From NCBI GenBank assembly GCA_013423325.1, contig BLJB01000119.1:1-64000 (forward strand): a DNA stretch of 64,000 bases, written 5' to 3'. The notes below the pieces were generated by a model. That model did no database searches. It was given only the letters and a program-made list of their open reading frames with translations, and was not told where the DNA came from. The position numbers were made by a program, and so were the translations under genes. This stretch comes from Usnea hakonensis (taxonomy: Eukaryota > Ascomycota > Lecanoromycetes > Lecanorales > Parmeliaceae). This document shows positions 43,849-53,409 of the stretch, piece after piece. Numbering within the stretch: position 1 is the first letter of the stretch; each line of letters opens with the position of its first letter.

Positions 43849-45404
43849 ATGGTCAAAGGTAATCCATTTCAGCCCGCAAAGAGGGTTGCGGGTCAGAAAC
43901 AAGATGTGTGGTAAGTGTGCAGATATGATCTCTAGATATGGAATACAGTGGCGAAGCCATACTGGAAAGGAGCCGATCTGGTCTACACATGTAGGATCTT
44001 CGAGAGTAATGCTAAGTGGTGATTGAAGGACTATTGTTAATGAGGCCGCAACGGCATCACCGGTACAGCCTATTATAAACATGGGGCAAGGCTTCTTGTA
44101 AGTAGGGCCAACTTCTGTGCTTCGGCAAGCCTTATTACTGACCTTTTTGTACTGGAAGTGGCTACAACCCTCCTCAATTTGTCATTGATGCTGCAAAGGA
44201 AGCATTGGATAGGGTAGAGTGTAATCAGTATTCCCCTACCAAGGTGAGTGCAATTGAAGCGGTCACATACGGCCTGCTGAATCGATGTTAGGGTCGGCCA
44301 CGGTTAAAGAAAGCAATAGCAGACGCATATTCACCTTTGTTTGGCCAGAAGATAAATTCAGAGACAGAAGTCACTATCACCACAGGGGCAAACGAAGGGA
44401 TGCTGAGTGCTTTCATGGCCTTTATCGAGCCAGGAGACGAAGTGATTTTATTTGAGCCTTTCTTCGACCAGTACGCACTATCCCTATCCCTCTATCATAT
44501 ATCATCACCACTAAAATGATGCAGATACATCCCAAACATTGAGATGGCTGGCGGCAAAGTGGTCTACACGCCTCTGAGACCACCAAAGGAAGGAGCCAGC
44601 AAAACGACGTCCGCTTCAGAGTGGGCAATCGATTTTGGCGCTTTGGAAAAATCCATCAGTGACAAAACCCGCATGATCGTTCTTAATTCTCCACACAACC
44701 CTGTCGGAAAGGTCTTTTCAAAGTCCGAGCTTGAAGCTATCGGCAGCCTTTGTGTCAGAAATAATATCATCATTCTTTCCGACGAAGTCTACGACCGCCT
44801 CTACTACGTTCCTTTTACCCGCGTCGCCACACTTTCTCCTGAAATCGCTAAGTTGACTTTGACTGTTGGCTCAGCCGGCAAGAACTTTTATGCCACAGGA
44901 TGGCGCGTGGGGTGGCTTATTGGGCCTGAACATTTGATCAAGTACGTCTCCGCCGCGCATACGAGAATATGCTACAGTAGTGTAAGTCCTCTGCAAGAGG
45001 CTGCAGCTGTCGGCTTTGAAAGGGCGGACAAGGTTGGCTTCTGGGAAGAGAGCAAGCGCGAGATGAAGTCCAAAATGACTCGTTTCTGCGAGGTGTTCGA
45101 TGAGCTCGGCCTGCCTTATTCTGAACCCGAGGGCGGATACTTTGTGCTTGCCAACTTTAATAAGGTGAAACTACCCGAGGATTATGAATTTCCACCTCAC
45201 GTAGCGGAGCGACCAAGAGACTTCAAGCTCAGTTGGTTTTGCATCATGGAGCTCGGTGTTGCTGCCATCCCGCCAACGGAGTTCTACACAGATGAGAACG
45301 CGCACTTGGTTGAGGACTGGTTGCGGTTTGCGGTCTGCAAGAACGACGAGGTGTTGGAGGGCGCGAAAGAGAGATTGAGAGGGTTGAAAACGTATATGGC
45401 GTGA
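43849..45404 (+). CDS. bna3: kynurenine aminotransferase (BNA3-type, PLP class I/II)
   Basis: PLP enzyme converting kynurenine plus a 2-oxo acid to kynurenic acid; cytosolic or mitochondrial in the family. Five exons: 43849-43910, 44029-44097, 44159-44243, 44292-44470 and 44525-45404; introns of 118, 61, 48 and 54 bp with GTAAGT, GTAAGT, GTGAGT and GTACGC donors; 424 aa. The spliced N-terminus reads MVKGNPFQPAKRVAGQKQDV, then NMGQGFF, CNQYSPTKGRPRLKKA and ITTGANEGMLSAF, which fits fungal kynurenine aminotransferases closely. NSPHNPVGK, SDEVYDRLYY and the PLP lysine in SAGKNFYATGWRVGW are intact, and the C-terminal LRFAVCKND supplies the substrate-carboxylate Arg. The promoter is cut short by the retroelement, 261 bp upstream. 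Converges on DPH1 with 95 bp between the coding ends. Confidence 0.93.
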
Positions 45405-45499
45405 GTTGAAGAGCGACATTTTCGATAGTTCGCATGACGACATGATGAAGACATGTAGACATGGTGCTAGCAAAGACTTAGAGTTCTTGAAAGATTTCC

Positions 45500-46901
45500 T
45501 CAGGCCTTGCTATTGACCATTACTGCAAAATCGGCCTCTTTCGTTCTACCTAACCCGTCCTTAGAGTAGAAGTCCATTGGATAAATCCCGTGGTTACCGT
45601 GGCCCCACTCCTCTTTTGTCTCTAAAGCGACCAGTGCCTCGTAAGGTGTCAGTAGCGGCTTAGGGAAAGCGTAGCCCCAGTCGATACTCAGTCTCGGACA
45701 AGCAACCTGCAACCAACAATCTATGTCGTTCATCATGGCCAGCTTCCCTGGAAAAATTTCGCTCAGCAGCAGATTTATAAATGGAATTCCCCGCTCCGTG
45801 AGCGTATTCTCGATCATGGTTATAGTGTGCGGATTTCCTTGACGACCGAGAGAGCCTAATATAAGGCCCCATTTCTTAGCCTTTTTGGCCGACGCAATGG
45901 CTTGTCGGCGCAGATCGTGCATCTCCGCATGGTCGTAAGTTTCGCGGGTGAGCTTTCGTGAATAGGGGTCATAGCGATAAGCGGGCAATGAGGGGTTGTG
46001 AATCATGGCAGACTCGAGATGGAAACGGCCATCTCCTAAATAGAGAATAAGATCTGCTTGATCATTCGAAAGACGTGGCGATGTACAACCGAGGATCTCG
46101 CCCTTGCTAAGTGGCATTATTTGCGGAATCAGGATTTTGAAGCCGGCACGCTCGAGGACGGGCTTCACCATGTGAAGAGTCGCATTGAATTGGATAGTCC
46201 CCACCATGGCTATGGTTTTGCCAGGCTGAAAGTTCCGCTCCAGAGTCGCTAAGAGATGGGATGTGTCTATGCTTATATCGACAAAGACATAGAGAGTCTT
46301 GATCTTTGTGACATCCACTGGTATGAGACAGCTATGCGCATAGTGTACCAAAATATCACATCCAAGGGCTCGAGCAGTAAAATCATCTATGCAACAAGCT
46401 CCGTACGTCACATCGCCCATGATGAGCGTTTCAGTGCCAGGGCAGAATCTTGTGAGGATGTCGGAAATAGTGGTAGCAAAGAGCAGTAAGCCTTCAGGGA
46501 ACTGTAGAGCGATCTTCTTAGAGCCAGCGGTGCGTATACGATGTATTGTTTTGTGTATCTCAAAGGAGTAGTTCGAAGGTAGTAAAGATATGGCATGATT
46601 GATTTCTCGGTCGTTGAGGATCTCGGCAGGGACTTGATTGAGCGCTCTGGCCGTCTTCCTTGGTTGCGCAACTGAGGAAAGTCAGCATCTTGCTCGAAGA
46701 CGTTCAAAGCTCTTGCGTACTTTGTATATTCCCACTGTCCTCGATAGTCCCATTCGTATCGCCCCTCTTTTCCCCTCGCTCTGCTGCTTCTTTCCTCCCG
46801 ATAAACCTCTTCCTTGGCTGTTTTTGCTTTTCTCTTTTCTCTGCGCTAATCTCAGCATCGACAGCCTCCCCAAGATCGGCTTGGGCGCGATCTTTCTCCA
46901 T
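45500..46901 (-). CDS. dph1: DPH1, diphthamide synthase subunit 1
   Basis: Subunit of the Dph1-Dph2 radical-SAM-like enzyme that transfers the 3-amino-3-carboxypropyl group of SAM to a histidine of elongation factor 2, the first step of diphthamide synthesis in the cytosol. Two exons: 46901-46721 and 46671-45500, with a 49-bp intron (GTACGC donor, CCTCAG acceptor); 450 aa. Exon 1 starts [12 protein letters not shown] and contains the basic [13 protein letters not shown] typical of the family; the splice leads into [14 protein letters not shown]. The three Fe-S cysteine regions are present: [20 protein letters not shown] and [11 protein letters not shown], with [11 protein letters not shown] and [10 protein letters not shown] between expected blocks. 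Shares a short divergent promoter (169 bp between start codons) with HMG-CoA lyase. Confidence 0.95.
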
Positions 46902-47070
46902 TTTGGCAAGAGTGGATGTGAGATGTCCTGAGTCGTCTTGGCTGACACTTTTGATCTCCGGGTAGTCACCGTGAAAACCTGAAATTCCCCGCAATTCGAA
47001 CTCCGCCGGTCTCAACCACCTCATGCGATACAGCTTTGTTCAGACCCTTCTATAATTGCGGAATTCGACT

Positions 47071-48350
47071 ATGTCCTTAAGAAGGTTCATTAGTGGGCTC
47101 GTAATGCGATTGGGATGTCGAGGTTCCCGCCGGGGTTTCTCCACGAGCATGGTGCGAAGAGCAGGAGAGGTACGAATAGTGGAGGTCAGTCCACGAGACG
47201 GATTACAGAATGAATCGACTACTATACCGCTAGAAACTAAAGTCGAGCTTATACGGCGTCTAGCTCAGACTGGATTGAGAAGCATTGAAGCTGGGTCTTT
47301 TGTTGCACCAAAATGGGTGCCTCAGGTACTACAGGACTGCGGCTGTTATCCATTGTGCTAATGCTGAGACGACGATGCTACTAATGATAGATGGCACACT
47401 CCTCTGAAGTTCTCAATCACCTCCTTGGCCATCCTCCCACTGCATCAGTTCCGATTGCATTCAATTTTCTGGTCCCTAACCTCAAGGGGCTTCAAAATTT
47501 CTTCAATGGCTTGGACACCGGCAATGCCTCAATCGCCCCATCCGAAGACCCGAGCAAGATGCCTACACCGCCTCCATCACCAGAGCCTGGCGACTACGGA
47601 GAAATGGGTTACCAAGCGCCGATAACATCAACACAAGATCCAAATGCGATGCCTTCGGGCCCAACAGGCAAGCACAGTTCGACACAGCTAGACAAGTCTT
47701 CTACACTCTCCAATTCGATGGAAGTATCTCTTTTCACTGCAGCAACAGAAACATTCTCCAAAACAAATACAAACTGCACAATCGCAGAATCATTGGAACG
47801 ATGCAGACCAATTGTGTCCCTTGCAAAGTCGCGAAATATTCGAGTGCGTGGCTACGTATCCGTCGCACTGGGCTGTCCGTATGAAGGTCCCGATGTCTCT
47901 CCCGCGAAGGTTGCAGAGATTACGGCCACTCTCTTGGAAATGGGCGCAGACGAGATCTCTGTAGCAGATACCACCGGTATGGGCACAGGGCCAAAGACAC
48001 AAGAACTCCTTAAGACCCTGTTCGGAGCCGGAATATTAGCCAAGGATCTGGCATTGCATTTCCATGATACGTACGGCCAGGCCCTTGTCAACGCTGTGGT
48101 GGGCCTAGAGCAGGGTATCAGAACATTTGATAGCAGCGTTGGTGGGCTAGGCGGTTGCCCATACTCGAAAGGCGCTTCGGGGAACGTTGCGACAGAAGAC
48201 CTCCTCCATTGCTTGCATAGCCTGGGCGCGACCACGGGAGTAAATGTCGAGGAGACTGCAGAGATTGGGAGATGGATATGCAAAGAACTCGGCAGACCCA
48301 ACGACAGCCGAGCAGGGAAAGCCATTCTAGCGAGGTTATCTTCGACGTGA
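47071..48350 (+). CDS. hydroxymethylglutaryl-CoA lyase, mitochondrial
   Basis: Cleaves HMG-CoA to acetoacetate and acetyl-CoA, the last step of leucine breakdown, in the mitochondrial matrix. Two exons: 47071-47325 and 47391-48350, with a 65-bp intron (GTACTA donor, TGATAG acceptor); 404 aa. The N-terminus is an Arg-rich presequence (MSLRRFISGLVMRLGCRGSR). The TIM-barrel signature is VEVSPRDGLQNE near residue 40, metal ligands in LHFHDTYGQA, and the catalytic loop Cys in GGLGGCPYSKGASGN. The protein is longer than human HMGCL mainly because of a Pro/Ser-rich insertion of about 70 residues (~124-194) before EVSLFTAATETFSK, on the barrel where the human enzyme has a short loop. All active-site residues are intact. 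Confidence 0.95.
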
Positions 48351-48727
48351 GAAATTGTCTCTTGTGGATTGAAAATAGCATTGGTGATATACTGGAAGGA
48401 TTGGGTGATATACTGGAAGGACAGGGCAGGACCTTGTCTATCGAAGTCTCCAAGTCTCGAAGCAGGTGAATGAAACGCCAAGAATCGGGTAGGCGATCAC
48501 GTGCTGTTGATCGTCTTGCTCTCTGCCTTCCCAGGATGCAGCCGAGAAGTAGCCAGAAGGTCCTCCTCGATCAAGGAAGCAAAAGCCAATGCCAAGGGGT
48601 AGATGGCCGACCTCCACGGTCATAGAATGTCCAGACGGGAAAGACAGTAGCATATCAATCCAGGATCCCCCCTCCATTACTGGATCCGTAGCCCGACGTC
48701 CTCGAAAAACTCGATGTCTGTAGTATC
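48351..48727. other. convergent intergenic region
   Basis: Between the 3' ends of HMG-CoA lyase (+) and the Gta3-like gene (-). A direct duplication of GGTGATATACTGGAAGGA occurs at about 48384 and 48405. No gene is seen. Confidence 0.45.
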
Positions 48728-49306
48728 TCAATCATTCGCAGTATCAACCACAACATACCGCCCCCACCTCCTCGGTGCCTGAGCCAGCAAATCCACACCT
48801 CCCCCCTCATCCTCCCCCATGACCTCCACACCCTCCCTCCTCACAATCCTCCCCCTCATCCCCACAACCTCCTCCTTCTCCAACTCCCCCCTCATCCCCT
48901 CCAACCCAATCGTCCCCTCCTCCTCCCCTCGCTCCGTCTCATCCCGCACCGCAACCAACGGCTCCACACCCTCCGTATCAGTCCCCTGTACAGCTCTCAC
49001 GAACTGCAACTGCGATTGCAGGTCCGCTATCATACGGCTCTCTTCCGCTGAGGAGGTAGGGAGAGGCAGCGCAGAGAGGCGGAGCAGGTGATGGAGTTGC
49101 TTTTGAGTGATTTCGGGCGTGGTGCTCGCGGGGGTGAAGAGCGATTGCACGGAGAAGGAGGGTTTGGCGAGGAGAGCTTCGAAGTCGTCGTCGTTTGGCT
49201 TGGTGTTTGAGGATGAGGCTCGATTTGTGGATACTTGCCCGATTGGACTGGGTTGGCGTTTGATGGTCTGGATGGCTTTGAGCCAATGCCAATGCCTAAG
49301 AGTCAT
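48728..49306 (-). CDS. Gta3/GatC-like subunit of mitochondrial Glu-tRNA(Gln) amidotransferase
   Basis: Probable small subunit of the mitochondrial GatCAB-type complex that converts Glu-tRNA(Gln) to Gln-tRNA(Gln). 192 aa. After a short basic start comes the fungal segment PSFSVQSLFTP, then a GatC-type helical motif (KQLHHLLRLSALPLP ... QSQLQFVRAVQ, followed by VEPLVAVRDET) and a closing PRRWGRYVVVDT that matches the family end. The start at 49306 is the first ATG in the frame and gives a plausible presequence, but a CTTAG acceptor-like site overlaps it, so a short upstream exon is possible. Confidence 0.75.
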   Translation of the reverse strand: MTLRHWHWLKAIQTIKRQPSPIGQVSTNRASSSNTKPNDDDFEALLAKPSFSVQSLFTPASTTPEITQKQLHHLLRLSALPLPTSSAEESRMIADLQSQLQFVRAVQGTDTEGVEPLVAVRDETERGEEEGTIGLEGMRGELEKEEVVGMRGRIVRREGVEVMGEDEGGGVDLLAQAPRRWGRYVVVDTAND

Positions 49307-50084
49307 TGCACAATTATCGGTCTACAGACAAGAGAAAAAGGAACTCAAGATCCATAGGGCTGAGACCTTAGCGCTATATGAAGATTTCCGGTTCTTGCGC
49401 AATGGACAACGAATCTTCATACAACTTTCTTCATATCCAAACTTAAGGCAATGACGCAGTCCTTCACGGCTCATCCAGTGAAACCCCATCCAATCGCTCC
49501 ATCCCAGACCAATCAAGCAAACCACCTCCCATCCATACTCATCCCAAATCGGACCCACAACCCTCCCTCGTCATACACATCTCCCGACTCTCGTCTGATC
49601 GACCGCATAAACAGCCCCTTCCCTTCCCTTCCCCCATCCAACCGCCATATTCAGAATCAAGAATCACTTACCGCCACAACCATACATATGCGCAGCCCAC
49701 AACCCAGTAACGCCTTCCCCTACCCCGTAGAAAAAATATCCGAGAATATCGCAACCCCCACACCAAAGCAAGGTCTCCGACTTTCCGCATTTGAGCTAAT
49801 TACGTGTCTTGAGAAGAAAGGAACAGAGGGCATGAGACTGAGTGGGTGATGTATGTTTTTTTTAAAAGGCCGCAGTCAAATTTGGCGATGGTGAGATTTT
49901 GATTGAGGCTCTGGGATGAGCAAAGGATTCATCCTCTGTTGCTCGAAGATGGGAAGTGTTTACGTGTGATGCAATTGATCGATTTCAGCCAGTGTCTGTT
50001 CAGGTAGTCTAATCTGAAAGCCTCCAATGGTGGCACATACACTCCCAACACATGCTTCGTCAGACCTTACTCACCCGACAACTT
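49307..50084. other. intergenic region
   Basis: About 780 bp. The open frame at 49451-49849 (+) is Pro/Ser/Thr-rich without motifs and is not called. It holds the promoter of the Gta3-like gene and the 3' end of the His-rich secreted-protein gene. Confidence 0.4.
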
Positions 50085-50987
50085 CTAATACCCAATTCCA
50101 TCCCGGACAGTATTCGCCATCTCTTTCCAATAGCCCTTCCGCTTTGGGCCCCTGAATCCAGCAAGGTCTTGACTCGGCACCTTCCTATGATGGCGCGGTC
50201 TTCCGGTGCTACTAGGAATCCATCCTGTCCCAGACGGTAGCCATACCCCAGTAGGAGTAGGTCCCCCAGTAAGGTTATGGGGATGGTGATGATGATGACG
50301 GTTGAACGGCTCACGGTAGACGGCAATCTCATCCCCAGCGATGACAGTTTCGTTTATCAACTTGCCCCCATCCATCGTTGTATTTGCAGGGTTATATCTC
50401 GTACCGTTGGAGAAGTGCGTGCCATTGTAGATGACAATATGCTCACCGTGACTGTTGAGCTCGCCTAGAACTCCAGGTTTCCGGTGTTCGCGATGGGTAC
50501 CATTCAATCTGTAGTGGTGTGAGCTATTGTGGTGGCGATGGTGTCTCATATCTCCGTCATCTTCCATTACGACGATGGGGGCAGCCACTTTTGAGTCATT
50601 GGTGACCCCGTCTATTCCACGATTGCCGGAGGTATGATGATTAGCAGGGTTCACACGAGAGATACCGACCCCAATGAATTCGCCCGGGTTAGAATCCGGA
50701 CCTTGAGGGCTGCGAGAGGAGAGATCCCGCTTGAGAATGGAGGAAGGATCGAGCGATGGATCATCGGCCAAAAAGGCAACAGCTTCGGATAGAGCTTCCC
50801 GTTTGTTGCTTTTGGACTCTGGATCGGCGAAGCTTGGTTCAGGGGAGCGAGGGGCGGAGCTGCCTTGGGTATTTCGTTTGAGAGGGCTCGAAGTACTCTC
50901 TAGCTCGTCGCCAACGAGCTGGGGAAGAGCAGCAGCATGGATGCTAGGGAGGAGAAAGAGCAAAGAGATGGTGACCGAGGACTTCAT
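50085..50987 (-). CDS. secreted His-rich protein with Kex2 sites
   Basis: No family recognised. 300 aa from the ATG at 50987, chosen because it begins a clean signal peptide (MKSSVTISLLFLLPSIHAAA); the ATG at 51032 would bury it. Residues 25-115 are Ser/Pro-rich and contain dibasic Lys-Arg sites (SPLKR, SNKR, ILKR) suited to Kex2 cleavage in the Golgi. The middle and C-terminal parts carry several His clusters (MRHHRHHNSSHHY, FNRHHHHHPHN, RPRHH) and at least six N-glycosylation sequons. The His content suggests metal binding, but that is inference. No intron seen. A wall-associated or effector-like secreted protein is possible. Confidence 0.6.
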   Translation of the reverse strand: MKSSVTISLLFLLPSIHAAALPQLVGDELESTSSPLKRNTQGSSAPRSPEPSFADPESKSNKREALSEAVAFLADDPSLDPSSILKRDLSSRSPQGPDSNPGEFIGVGISRVNPANHHTSGNRGIDGVTNDSKVAAPIVVMEDDGDMRHHRHHNSSHHYRLNGTHREHRKPGVLGELNSHGEHIVIYNGTHFSNGTRYNPANTTMDGGKLINETVIAGDEIAVYREPFNRHHHHHPHNLTGGPTPTGVWLPSGTGWIPSSTGRPRHHRKVPSQDLAGFRGPKRKGYWKEMANTVRDGIGY

Positions 50988-52023
50988 ATTGGTACGATGA
51001 GTGTATGTTGCAGATGGGGTGTTTGAAAACACAGAAGCGGATTGATACGTCTTGGGAGAGATAAGAAATCGCTTGGCATGCAGAGCGCAGGAAAGAGTCT
51101 TTCATATGCTAGCCACAATGTCTGCCAAGGTATCTGACATTATATAGACTCATCAAGTCATCGCATAGCCTATCGTCTATCGCTTCTTCGCGTTTATCGT
51201 TAATAGCAGAAGCTGACGCAAGCTCTGCCTCCGTCTCCGAGACAGCACAATGCAATGCTTGGAATCCCAAACGCGAAAGACCTTCAACAGCATCCGACGA
51301 CCAATGAGAAGTGATGAGGCCAAACGTGCAGCATGAACGAAACACCACTATTGTAGCAAGGACGAGCCGCCTAAGGACACGGGAGAGGAGTGTTATACAA
51401 TCAACAGGAATTGGTTCGCCAAAAATGTGCAACCCAAAAGCTTGAAATTGTGGAGACTTACATTCTCTCCTGTCATCAATCAACACCATGGATGAGGCTT
51501 TGAAGGGAGCAGAGATTGAAGCACACTGACACGAGTTCATGACCCCTCGAAGTCTCGAAACGCAGCGGCTATAGCCATGCCAACTCCTAAGGCCGGCGCT
51601 CAGAAAAATTGCGCTCACAGTGCTCTCGACGAATTACTTAAGTTTCAGACGAAGCGAACAAATTACGTAGTCCGAGGGAGGGTGACAAAATTCTATGCCG
51701 TCCTCTCCGGCGCTATTTGTCACTCCCTCGGTCGCTTCGACCTTCGTCCGGAAGATCCATTTTTCCATATCAGAACTGAAACGTTCCGAGGGTTCATGAA
51801 TCATGAAATGCATATCCAAATGCGCTAGGCTAGAAAAGGGCATTGCGACGTTCGGCCGTAGTCGTATTGCAACTAATATCCGTGTGTACATGTTGCTCGT
51901 AAAGAACTCTTCTAAAAGGCTTTGCTTGCCTTGCCAGCCCTTCTCCATCCGAGTCCATGACGTGGAGACACCTCGCCCCAATGTTTAGACATTTCAGCCA
52001 TAGTCTTTAAACCGATAAGCACG
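50988..52023. other. intergenic region
   Basis: About 1 kb between the secreted-protein gene (-) and the DUF2470 gene (+), a divergent pair. The minus-strand frame at 51109-51618 (169 aa) shows no motif, signal peptide or family feature and is not called. Confidence 0.4.
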
Positions 52024-52707
52024 ATGGCGGAGAAGAACCCCAAAAACGCCGATGCAGCACCGAAGCAGCGCATCATCACCCACATGAACAACGACCACCA
52101 AGACTCCCTCATCCGCTACCTTCAACACTACGCCAATCTCTCCAGCTTCTCCGCCCGTAACGCCCATCTTACCGATATCAGCTACAATGACCTGACCATA
52201 CTCTCTTCCAATGGTACACCTCATAGCATACCCATCAAGCCGGCCATGACATCCTGGTCCGAAGCCAGACCTCGAGTGGTGGCCATGGACGGCGAGGCAG
52301 TGGCCGGGCTGGGCGCCAGCGACATCACGGTGAAGAAATACAAGCCACCGCGCGGGTTCATGGCAGTCGTCTTTGTTGCGTGCGCGCTCACCTTCATGTC
52401 CTTTTGCCGCCGCGCAAACTTCGCGCCAGGATCGATGTTCTATGAAACGTTATTGAGAGGCATCCCGAGCTTCGCAAAGTTTTGCTGGACCATTCAACCG
52501 TTGCTTTTAGGGATCATGGTGCCGCTGCATAGCGGGGAGACAATATGGATGGTGAAGAGCAGGTTGGAGAAGCACACGGTTAGAATGTTCAGCAGGGTGT
52601 GGTGGATGTGGGTGTCGAGCTGTTTTGTGGAGGGGATTGGCAGCTTTTTGAGGTTCGATGAGTGCGTGAAGGAGGAGAAGGCACGGAAAGAAGGGATGAA
52701 GCATTAA
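52024..52707 (+). CDS. DUF2470-domain membrane protein
   Basis: 227 aa, single exon. The N-terminal ~95 residues form a DUF2470 domain of the haem-utilisation/PNPOx-like type (ITHMNNDHQDSLIRYLQHY near residue 18, and DLTILSSNG). The C-terminal part is an integral membrane region with helices FMAVVFVACALTFMSF, FCWTIQPLLLGIMVPLHSGE and WWMWVSSCFVEGIGSF, the usual fungal architecture. Function unknown; members are predicted membrane proteins, possibly of the ER or mitochondria. The ATG is well placed, with an acidic/basic hydrophilic leader. Confidence 0.85.
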   Translation: MAEKNPKNADAAPKQRIITHMNNDHQDSLIRYLQHYANLSSFSARNAHLTDISYNDLTILSSNGTPHSIPIKPAMTSWSEARPRVVAMDGEAVAGLGASDITVKKYKPPRGFMAVVFVACALTFMSFCRRANFAPGSMFYETLLRGIPSFAKFCWTIQPLLLGIMVPLHSGETIWMVKSRLEKHTVRMFSRVWWMWVSSCFVEGIGSFLRFDECVKEEKARKEGMKH

Positions 52708-53409
52708 CGGAATGGTATGCATGGGTTGACACAGCTCCAGAAAATTAGTTGCGCATGGACTAGGTACTCTTCAGAAGAGGAAAGAATCGACTAATTGAGG
52801 TAATGGTTGCAGGAAGTCTTTCCCCTGTGGCTTGTGATTGATGAATCAAGCGAGTGAAATTGAAAGAAAAGTCAACACTCAAAAAGCAAAAAAGTATGAG
52901 GCAACTAGTCGGCATTGAGCACGGGAGCGAAGGAACCGGAAGCTTCATTATCTTATAGCGGTGACCATGACCGTAGTTCAAAGAGGAAAGACGGATTTGG
53001 AAAAGCGAAATGCAAAAAAGAAAAAGCAGGCCGACAGTCCTCGTCGAACCAAGGAGCAAAAAGGTCAAGCGAATACGGATATGTACTAGGCTGACGAAGA
53101 AAGAATTGTGACCTGTAGCCGCCAACAACCGTCTAATCACCTTTGCCATTCCACCACCATACCGCTTGATAATATATAACTTTCTATTTTGAAATATAAT
53201 CTAACAATAATGAAGATTCGCCGCCAGAGAATCAATAACACATTTAGTCGGCTCCCATTTTGGGACTCCGCTGTATTTTGGTCGGGTTTCAATTGTGCGA
53301 ATAGTAGACTACATTTCTGCTATTTGATCATCCTTTTTGCGTTGCTTGGTAAAAGTCTTAGGCCAAAAGCCACGCTGACTCGCTTCTTGCCAGCGATTAC
53401 TGTACACAG
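52708..53409. other. convergent intergenic region
   Basis: 700 bp of 3'-3' sequence. No gene supported; the minus-strand frame at 52760-53149 has no family features. Confidence 0.4.

Noticed and set aside
49451..49849. Plus-strand frame of 132 codons
   Set aside because: Pro/Ser/Thr-rich from pyrimidine-rich DNA, with no family feature.
50085..50987. Dikaritin/ustiloxin-type RiPP precursor
   Set aside because: Signal peptide and Lys-Arg sites fit, but there is no repeated core peptide and no neighbouring DUF3328 or oxidase genes.
51109..51618. Minus-strand frame of 169 codons
   Set aside because: No motif, signal peptide or plausible homologue; composition gives no coding signal.
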